A DNA stretch of 7,128 nucleotides, taken from Thiotrichaceae bacterium (lineage in GTDB: Bacteria > Pseudomonadota > Gammaproteobacteria > Thiotrichales > Thiotrichaceae). The notes below the pieces were generated by a model. It saw only the letters and a program-made list of their open reading frames with translations. It did no database searches and was not told where the DNA came from. Position 1 is the stretch's first letter. Every line of letters starts with the position of its first letter. This document shows positions 1-4,744 of the stretch, in pieces. The DNA is taken from assembly GCA_024762625.1 (NCBI GenBank), contig JANTHA010000107.1, positions 1 through 7,128 on the forward strand, in the 5' to 3' direction. The position numbers were made by a program, and so were the translations under genes.

Positions 1-497
1 ACCTGCTTCCTCTTCCTTTTAACGAGTCTGTCGTCAATCATCTGGTCGATCGCATCCAGCAGGTTCAGGATTTTCTCGGGGAACAATTTGTGGTTGAAAA
101 CGCCTCGACCTATCTGCAATTTGAAACCAGCGACATGAGCGAATGGGAGTTTGTCAATGAAGTGGTCAGCCGCAGCGATTGCAAGCTGTTGCTGGATGTC
201 AATAATATTTATGTGAATGCGTATAACCACGGCTTTGATCCGCTGGATTACCTGCGCCATATTCCAGCTGACAGGGTTGTGGAAATGCACTTGGCGGGTT
301 ATGAAGACCGCGACACTCATTTTCTGGACTCACACTCTCGTCCGGTGACAGAACCCGTCTGGGAATTATTCAGGAAAGCCATTCAGCTTGTGGGCGACGC
401 GCCGGTTCTTATTGAATGGGATAATGATATACCCGGCCTTGAGCGCCTGCTTCAGGAAGCGCACAAGGCGCAGGCTATAAAATCTGAAACATTGTAA
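1..497 (+). CDS. DUF692 / MNIO-family peptide maturase (BufB/HvfB type), C-terminal part
   Basis: This is the C-terminal ~164 residues of a DUF692 protein; the frame is open from base 3 and the start lies outside the window. The family are multinuclear non-heme iron oxidases (MNIO) that modify cysteines in small ribosomal peptides, often giving copper-binding products. Visible family blocks are LLPLPFNE at the left edge, VENAS (Glu codon 96-98), LLLDVNNIYVNAYNHGFDP (Asp codon 195-197), EMHLAGY (His 288-290), FLDSHSRPV (Asp 327-329, His 333-335) and LIEWDNDIP (Glu 414-416). These acidic and His positions match the conserved iron-ligand set of the family. The GTG at 90 is an internal codon because homology continues upstream of it. 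The next two genes, DUF2063 and DoxX, are the standard partners, which points to a bufferin-type operon. Family assignment is firm; the product chemistry is inferred. Confidence 0.93.
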   Translation, partial: LLPLPFNESVVNHLVDRIQQVQDFLGEQFVVENASTYLQFETSDMSEWEFVNEVVSRSDCKLLLDVNNIYVNAYNHGFDPLDYLRHIPADRVVEMHLAGYEDRDTHFLDSHSRPVTEPVWELFRKAIQLVGDAPVLIEWDNDIPGLERLLQEAHKAQAIKSETL

Positions 498-500
498 CTA

Positions 501-518
501 TTGGAAATATTGGAAATA
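501..518. repeat. Perfect 9-bp tandem duplication between the MNIO and DUF2063 genes
   Basis: TTGGAAATA occurs twice back to back (501-509 and 510-518) in the short gap after the MNIO stop. It displaces any standard Shine-Dalgarno position for the next gene, whose ATG at 536 lacks a clear one. It is most simply a replication-slippage duplication. Confidence 0.6.
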
Positions 519-535
519 TAGCAAGATTGAACATA

Positions 536-1441
536 ATGAGCCTGGAAAAACTACAACACGATTTCATTGCCGCATGTTTCAATCATAATCTACAAGACGC
601 CGCACGCCATGTAAAAGGCAATAACATACTCGACGCAGAACAACGCATCGGCATCTATCGCGGCAGCGTACACGGTATTTTAACCCAGGCGCTGGAACAA
701 ACATTTCCAGTATGCCGGATGTTGCTTGGTGATCATTTCTTCAGCGCGATGTGTGATGTCTTTATTGACAAACACCCGCCCGACACGCCCTATTTTGCAG
801 ATTACGGCGCCAGGCTGGCTGCATTTCTGGATAATTTCAAGCCGGCGCAAGCTGTTCCTTTTGTTGCCGACATGGCGCGCCTGGAATGGCTCCGCAAGGA
901 AGCCTGGTATAGCGAAGCTGAACCTGCCGGTGATTTTTCGCGGCTCATGGAAATACCGGAATCGGATTACGCCAAGCTCGCCTTCAAATTGAACCCGAGT
1001 CTGCAACTGTTTGAATCGAACTTTCGTATAGATTTACTGTGGAGCGCACATCAATATGAAAACCAGGGGGACATTGATGCAGCGCTGGAGCAGATCGACA
1101 TTGATGAACCCGTGAAACTGGCGATCTGGAAATCAGACGGGGAACTGGCCTTGTTTGACCTTAATCAGGAAAATAATGAAGATGGGGTACAGGCTCTTAA
1201 TAACAAAGAAAACCATAGCGAAAAAGACAATGGAGTCGATGACAACAATGGCGACGATCGCGACGATGGTAACAATGTCGAACAAAACCCAGACAAGACG
1301 CTCTGGAATTTCCTGCACGCCATCAGGAATCAGGCAAGCCTGGAACAATTAGCCTTACAATTTGGCGAGCGCCTGCCGGCCCACTTGAGCCACTGCATAC
1401 AATATGGCTGGTTGCAGAGTTACCAAATCTGTGAAAGTTGA
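536..1441 (+). CDS. DUF2063 (HvfC/BufC N-terminal domain) maturation partner with acidic insert
   Basis: This 301-residue protein belongs to the DUF2063 family, the partner of DUF692 MNIO maturases; in studied systems the pair form a complex that presents the precursor peptide to the oxidase. The N-terminal ~100 residues carry the family pattern: LQHDFIAACF, the R-x-IYRGSVHG block, LEQTFPVCRMLLGDHFF and a TPYFADYGARLAAFL segment, followed by ADMARLEWLRKEAWY. The C-terminal ~45 residues (LWNFLHAIRNQASLEQLA onward) look like a small winged-helix-type domain. Between them, nt 1163-1297 encode about 45 residues rich in Asn, Asp, Glu and Lys that look like an unstructured insert. I chose ATG at 536 rather than the in-frame TTG at 527, because family homology starts just after it; neither has a good ribosome binding site. 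The MNIO stop is 38 bp upstream, so co-transcription and possibly translational coupling are likely. Confidence 0.9.
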   Translation: MSLEKLQHDFIAACFNHNLQDAARHVKGNNILDAEQRIGIYRGSVHGILTQALEQTFPVCRMLLGDHFFSAMCDVFIDKHPPDTPYFADYGARLAAFLDNFKPAQAVPFVADMARLEWLRKEAWYSEAEPAGDFSRLMEIPESDYAKLAFKLNPSLQLFESNFRIDLLWSAHQYENQGDIDAALEQIDIDEPVKLAIWKSDGELALFDLNQENNEDGVQALNNKENHSEKDNGVDDNNGDDRDDGNNVEQNPDKTLWNFLHAIRNQASLEQLALQFGERLPAHLSHCIQYGWLQSYQICES

Positions 1442-1590
1442 ATCGCTGGCGCAGTGCGGAAATCAAAGTATGATCAATGCATAATTTTTTTAAAAATGCA
1501 TCATGCTGTTATTGCAGCTGTTAATGAAGCTGATTAATGATGCTGGACAGCAATGCTTAATAACAATTATTTGACCAACAGGAGAAGAAA
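1442..1590 (+). promoter_or_regulatory. Leader of the DoxX gene with imperfect stem-loop and weak promoter-like boxes
   Basis: This 149-bp gap interrupts an otherwise tight operon. It holds an AT-rich stretch with two ATGCAT palindromes flanking a run of seven T (about 1478-1500). An imperfect inverted repeat follows at 1504-1552: TGCTGT pairs with ACAGCA (1504-1509/1547-1552), CAGC with GCTG (1515-1518/1542-1545) and TTAAT with ATTAA (1521-1525/1533-1537). A weak promoter-like pair, TTGCAG (1512-1517) and TTAATG (1534-1539) with 16-bp spacing, overlaps the stem. A good Shine-Dalgarno AGGAG lies at 1580-1584, six bases before the ATG. Whether this is a promoter, an RNA processing site or an attenuator cannot be told from sequence alone. 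Confidence 0.35.
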
Positions 1591-2049
1591 ATGAAAAAGT
1601 TTTTAGCAGGTTTTTTAATGGCCGATTGTGCGCCGCTGGACTGGGTGGTGAAGCCGCTTTTATTACTCGGATTCAGGCTTTATGTCGCCTATGATTTTTT
1701 CATGTCGGGTAAACAAAAAATCTCATCCTGGTCGACCACGTTGGATTTGTTCAGATACGAATACAATGTGCCGCTGCTTTCGCCAGAAGTCGCCGCCTAT
1801 CTGGCAACTGGCGCTGAACTGTTTTTACCCGTGTTGCTGGTGCTGGGATTGATTACCCGCCCCGCTGCGTTGGGACTGTTCATACTCAATGTCGTCGCCG
1901 CCATGTCGCTTGCACAAACCGACTTTGCCTCTGCAGCGGGTCACTGGCAACACGTCGTCTGGGGCGTAATGCTCGCGGTTATCTTTGCCTTCGGCCCCGG
2001 CAAGCTATCCCTCGACAAGCTCATCAGTGATCGCTGGAAAAACGGTTAA
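1591..2049 (+). CDS. DoxX family membrane protein (BufD-like)
   Basis: This 152-residue protein has four hydrophobic helices at roughly residues 18-38, 65-88, 91-109 and 118-135, the DoxX fold of the inner membrane. Diagnostic stretches are FRLYVAYDFFMSGKQKI in helix 1, LFRYEYNVPLLSPEVAAYLA between helices 1 and 2, ELFLPVLLVLGLITRPAALG across helices 2 and 3, and GPGKLSLDKLI at the end. From memory of the family, the FRYEYxVPLLxPExAAYLAT block and the GPGxLSLDxL tail are typical of the DoxX subgroup that accompanies DUF692/DUF2063 in bufferin operons (BufD). Their exact role is unsettled; a redox or membrane accessory function in peptide maturation or copper handling is inferred. The start is supported by AGGAG at 1580-1584. 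It is last in the plus-strand operon and its stop is 9 bp from the aroA stop on the other strand. Confidence 0.9.
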   Translation: MKKFLAGFLMADCAPLDWVVKPLLLLGFRLYVAYDFFMSGKQKISSWSTTLDLFRYEYNVPLLSPEVAAYLATGAELFLPVLLVLGLITRPAALGLFILNVVAAMSLAQTDFASAAGHWQHVVWGVMLAVIFAFGPGKLSLDKLISDRWKNG

Positions 2050-2058
2050 AGGAGAAGG

Positions 2059-3396
2059 CTACGAAACTCTGGAGACGCCGAGACCGACTGCGCTCGCCAG
2101 CTCCACGAAGCCCGGGAAAGAGGTGTCTACATTGGCGGCGTCGTTGATCAGGATCTCACCCGTTGCGCGTAAGCCTGCAATAGCGAAGGCCATGGAAATG
2201 CGGTGATCATGGTGACTTTCAATGTCGCCTGAGGTCAATTGACCGCCCTGTATAATGATTCCATCCGGCTGCACTTCACAGTCTATGCCGCAGCTGGTCA
2301 ATCCATCCGCCATTACCTGAATGCGATCGCTTTCCTTGACGCGCAACTCTTCTGCGCCGCTTAGAACGGTCTCGCCTTCTGCACAGGCTGCGGCGACAAA
2401 AATAACCGGAAACTCATCAATCGCCAGCGGCACCAGTTCTTCCGGTATATGAATACCTTTCAACTGCGCTGAACGGATACGGATATCGGCCACGGGTTCG
2501 CCGCCCACTTCCTGTTGATTGCTTAGTGTAATATCGGCGCCCATCAGCTTGAGTATGTCGATCACGCCAGTGCGGGTCGGGTTGACGCCCACATGCTGTA
2601 AAGTCAGATCGGAACCTTCCGCGATACTCGCACCCACCATGAAAAAAGCCGCTGAGGAAATATCCGCCGGAATATCAATATCACAGGCTATGAGCTTAGC
2701 GCCGCCTTTCAGGCTAATATACTGTCCCTTGTCGCCGCTCGTCTCAACATCATAACCAAAACCACGCAACATACGCTCGGTATGGTCACGGGTAACGCCC
2801 GGCTCGGTTACGCTGGTTTCGCCATCCGCAAATAGACCAGCGAGTAATACCGCTGATTTAACCTGCGCGCTGGCAATGGGCAAATCGTAATGAATGCCTT
2901 TGAGCGCATGACCCTCGCGGATGCCATGGATACCGCGAATACGAAGCGGCGGACGACCGCCCTGCTCTGATTCAATCTTCGCGCCCATCATGGAAAGCGG
3001 CTTGATAATGCGATTCATCGGGCGGCCAGACAGGGACTCATCCCCAATCATGGTCGCATCAAATGACTGCCCGGCGAGCAAGCCCGTCAGCAGACGCATC
3101 GCCGTACCACTGTTACCCATATCCAGTTCCGCCTTTGGCTCTTGCAGGCCATGCATGCCAACGCCATGAATCACCAGCTCCGTGGGGCTTTTCTCTTCAA
3201 TCTCCACACCCATGTTGCGAAACGCATTCATGGTGGCGATGCAGTCTTCGCCATTTAAAAAGCCCTTCACGCTGGTCACGCCTTCCGCCAGCGAACCCAG
3301 CATGATGGAACGATGCGACATGGATTTATCGCCCGGAACGCGCAATGTTCCGGTCAGTACGCCATTAGGGGTGGTTTTAAATTGAGTATTCGACAT
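2059..3396 (-). CDS. aroA: 3-phosphoshikimate 1-carboxyvinyltransferase (EPSP synthase)
   Basis: This cytoplasmic enzyme joins phosphoenolpyruvate to shikimate-3-phosphate, the sixth step of the shikimate pathway to chorismate. At 445 residues it is full length for the family. Seen in order are PGDKSMSHR (Lys24, Ser25, Arg29), LDMGNSGTAMRLL (91-103), SLSGRPMNRIIKPL (121-134), SAQVKSAVLLAG (176-187), RDHTERML (203-210), NPTRTG (272-277), IDEFP (Asp327, Glu328), ELRVKESDR (Glu355, Arg358), HDHR (396-399) and DTSFPGF (424-430). The blocks resemble the CP4-like (class II) branch more than E. coli AroA: the Pro after GTAMR in E. coli is Leu102 here. The substrate-site Gly (Gly97), which is Ala in CP4 itself, is retained. 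ATG at 3396 follows AGGGGAA (plus-strand 3409-3415), with rather long 12-base spacing. A terminator upstream implies its own promoter within about 3397-3518, where I saw no convincing boxes. Confidence 0.97.
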   Translation of the reverse strand: MSNTQFKTTPNGVLTGTLRVPGDKSMSHRSIMLGSLAEGVTSVKGFLNGEDCIATMNAFRNMGVEIEEKSPTELVIHGVGMHGLQEPKAELDMGNSGTAMRLLTGLLAGQSFDATMIGDESLSGRPMNRIIKPLSMMGAKIESEQGGRPPLRIRGIHGIREGHALKGIHYDLPIASAQVKSAVLLAGLFADGETSVTEPGVTRDHTERMLRGFGYDVETSGDKGQYISLKGGAKLIACDIDIPADISSAAFFMVGASIAEGSDLTLQHVGVNPTRTGVIDILKLMGADITLSNQQEVGGEPVADIRIRSAQLKGIHIPEELVPLAIDEFPVIFVAAACAEGETVLSGAEELRVKESDRIQVMADGLTSCGIDCEVQPDGIIIQGGQLTSGDIESHHDHRISMAFAIAGLRATGEILINDAANVDTSFPGFVELASAVGLGVSRVS

Positions 3397-3518
3397 GATG
3401 AATCAGTTTTCCCCTGTGAAAATAAAATGCGGAATTTAACACACACGATTATTTTTTGCCTGTTTCCGCTGCGTTTTTAACAGGAATTCAAATCTGTAAG
3501 AATTAAACGAAGATGAAT

Positions 3519-3548
3519 AAAAAAAGCGCCTGAAACAGGCGCTTTTTT
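3519..3548 (-). terminator. Rho-independent terminator after the carbonic anhydrase gene (bidirectional form)
   Basis: A perfect 7-bp GC-rich stem (GCGCCTG 3526-3532 with CAGGCGC 3536-3542) with a 3-base loop is flanked by seven A on one side and six T on the other, so it has a U-tract on either strand. It lies about 50 bp past the carbonic anhydrase stop and about 120 bp before the aroA start. It should therefore end the carbonic anhydrase transcript and isolate aroA from it. Confidence 0.92.
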
Positions 3549-3598
3549 ACTTTGATACTATATACATCGTTGCTACATTTTAGATGCAACGAACAGTA

Positions 3599-4372
3599 TC
3601 AATCAACAATTATTCTGGCGTCTACATCCTGAATGTTGCGGTTATTCGGGTGGTGCATCACTTTCAGGAATTTCTCGATTTGTGCTTTTGAAGCAGTCAG
3701 CGGCTTTTTAAGCACATGCCAATAAACGCCCTCGGTGCAAGGTGGTGTTGTGAATGAGCCATTAAAGCGATAGTAATCCTTATCTTCCGGCAATAGTTTT
3801 GTATAGTCGATTGATTGATCCAGAGCAACCTTATCGCCAGCTTTTGTCGGCATTTTACTCCAGATTTGATCAAGCACCGGATTCGCCTCGCCCTCTTCAA
3901 ACATCACTCCAACCACGCCAAAGGTGTTTTCATTCGGCATGCGATGCACAAAATGCGCTTCCAGTGGAAAGCTTTTACCGTTGATTTTATTTTCACTCGG
4001 CGTATGGAAATGGAATTGTTTGAGTTCAAATACCTTGCCATCAGATTCAATCTTGCTTCCGGGCGCAATATCTACCTGGATGGTGTGTCCGTTGTTGATT
4101 ACCCGCGTTGCCTTGGCGCCATAGTCAAATTTGATTGCAGGCAAGTCAACATCAAAATCGCTTTTAATATCAATCGGAGACTGGTTTTTGCCCGTACTGC
4201 AAAGCTTGAATTTATCTGACAATTCTCCCCAATGCTCAGGGCCAGCTTCGCCTTCATATCCCCAATGAGCCGCTTTATGTTTTGTCGCCTCCGCTTCATG
4301 GGGCTGTTTGGCTTGCGCCGATAAGGACAATCCCAGAAACACTGCGGACGCTACTAATAATGATTTTTTCAT
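3599..4372 (-). CDS. cah: Periplasmic alpha-class carbonic anhydrase
   Basis: This 257-residue secreted zinc enzyme hydrates CO2 to bicarbonate. A classic signal peptide (MKK, hydrophobic stretch, AQA cleavage after residue 21) sends it to the periplasm. A short His/Lys-rich mature N-terminus follows, then the alpha-CA core from HWGYEG. Zinc ligands by family alignment are His121 and His123 (QFHFH) and His140 (EAHFVH). His96 in NNGH aligns with the human CA II proton shuttle His64, Glu127 and Thr208 with the Glu106/Thr199 pair, and Cys58 with Cys212 form the conserved bacterial disulfide. All catalytic residues are present, so it should be active. ATG at 4372 follows AAGGGA at ideal spacing. 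A TATAAT box upstream and the hairpin at 3519-3548 downstream make it a likely single-gene transcript. It may supply bicarbonate or buffer the periplasm; the host pathway is unknown. Confidence 0.97.
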   Translation of the reverse strand: MKKSLLVASAVFLGLSLSAQAKQPHEAEATKHKAAHWGYEGEAGPEHWGELSDKFKLCSTGKNQSPIDIKSDFDVDLPAIKFDYGAKATRVINNGHTIQVDIAPGSKIESDGKVFELKQFHFHTPSENKINGKSFPLEAHFVHRMPNENTFGVVGVMFEEGEANPVLDQIWSKMPTKAGDKVALDQSIDYTKLLPEDKDYYRFNGSFTTPPCTEGVYWHVLKKPLTASKAQIEKFLKVMHHPNNRNIQDVDARIIVD

Positions 4373-4430
4373 TTTCTTTCCCTTGTTGGATATTAAAGTT
4401 GGTTATTAAAATAGACTAGTAAAGCCGGAC

Positions 4431-4458
4431 ATTATACAAAATTCAGTGCTGAGACAAA
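4431..4458 (-). promoter_or_regulatory. Candidate sigma-70 promoter for the carbonic anhydrase gene
   Basis: The minus strand reads a perfect TATAAT at 4436-4431, about 60 bp before the start codon. The -35 is weak: TTGTCT (4457-4452) at 15 bp or TTTGTC (4458-4453) at 16 bp. The -10 match and its position after the mobile-element-like insertion support a promoter; the poor -35 leaves room for an activator or another sigma factor. Confidence 0.45.
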
Positions 4459-4517
4459 CATAAGAAAAATCAAATGTAATAGTCAGTTTTTTCGTAGCGA
4501 ATTTTCAAAATAAACTG

Positions 4518-4525
4518 TTCTAACG
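4518..4525. repeat. Left copy of 8-bp target site duplication
   Basis: TTCTAACG directly abuts the left end of the MITE-like element and is repeated exactly at 4661-4668 on the other side. The identity extends to 11 bp (GTTCTAACGCC, 4517-4527 and 4660-4670) if bases shared with the element ends are counted, so the true duplication is 8 to 11 bp. Confidence 0.75.
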
Positions 4526-4660
4526 CCAATGCCAGTAAGTTAAGAGAGAAACGTCATGCCGGCGTAGGCCGGTATCCATTTTAAACGACGGCACATGGCC
4601 TCTCTCATGGATTCTGGCCTACGCCAGAATGACGATATTAGCTTAACTTACCGGCATTGG
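4526..4660. mobile_element. 135-bp MITE-like non-autonomous element with nested hairpins
   Basis: The ends are terminal inverted repeats of 18 bp with one mismatch (4526-4543 CCAATGCCAGTAAGTTAA against 4643-4660); a further G-C pair extends them to 19. Inside are two 27-bp arms in inverted orientation (4553-4579 and 4607-4633) matching at 23 of 27 positions. Each arm can fold on its own: CCGGC-GTAG-GCCGG at 4559-4572 and TCTGGC-CTAC-GCCAGA at 4613-4628. The internal arms resemble the widespread GTCAT...ATCCA REP-like repeats of proteobacteria. There is no coding capacity, so a transposase must act in trans. With the flanking 8-bp duplication, this fits a MITE inserted between the SEC-C and carbonic anhydrase genes. 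Transcribed, the whole element would fold into one long hairpin. Confidence 0.8.
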
Positions 4661-4668
4661 TTCTAACG
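4661..4668. repeat. Right copy of 8-bp target site duplication
   Basis: TTCTAACG here is identical to the copy at 4518-4525 and sits immediately outside the GG end of the terminal inverted repeat. Confidence 0.75.
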
Positions 4669-4744
4669 CCCATCTTTTCCTAGTGGAGCTAACTCGGCGT
4701 CATGTTGATATGACATATTAGGAATTTTGAAAAACTGCCTGTTT
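4669..4744. other. Rest of the SEC-C/carbonic anhydrase gap: small palindromes, no gene
   Basis: The 372-bp gap 4373-4744 holds the carbonic anhydrase leader and promoter, AT-rich sequence at about 4460-4517, the MITE-like element and this remainder. Here GTCAT/ATGAC (4699-4703/4710-4714) and the overlapping near-palindrome ATATG-A-CATAT (4708-4718) could be a small operator or weak hairpin. I found no convincing terminator for the SEC-C gene and no open frame with coding character. Confidence 0.4.

Noticed and set aside
527..535. TTG at 527 as the start of the DUF2063 gene
   Set aside because: It adds only three residues, has no ribosome binding site, and the ATG at 536 fits the family N-terminus.
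3815..4219. Plus-strand open frame of 134 residues across the carbonic anhydrase gene
   Set aside because: It lies antisense to a fully conserved enzyme, resembles no family and has no ribosome binding site.
4699..4718. Small palindromes as a terminator for the SEC-C gene
   Set aside because: The stems are five AT-rich base pairs with no U-tract in the right direction; kept only as a possible operator.
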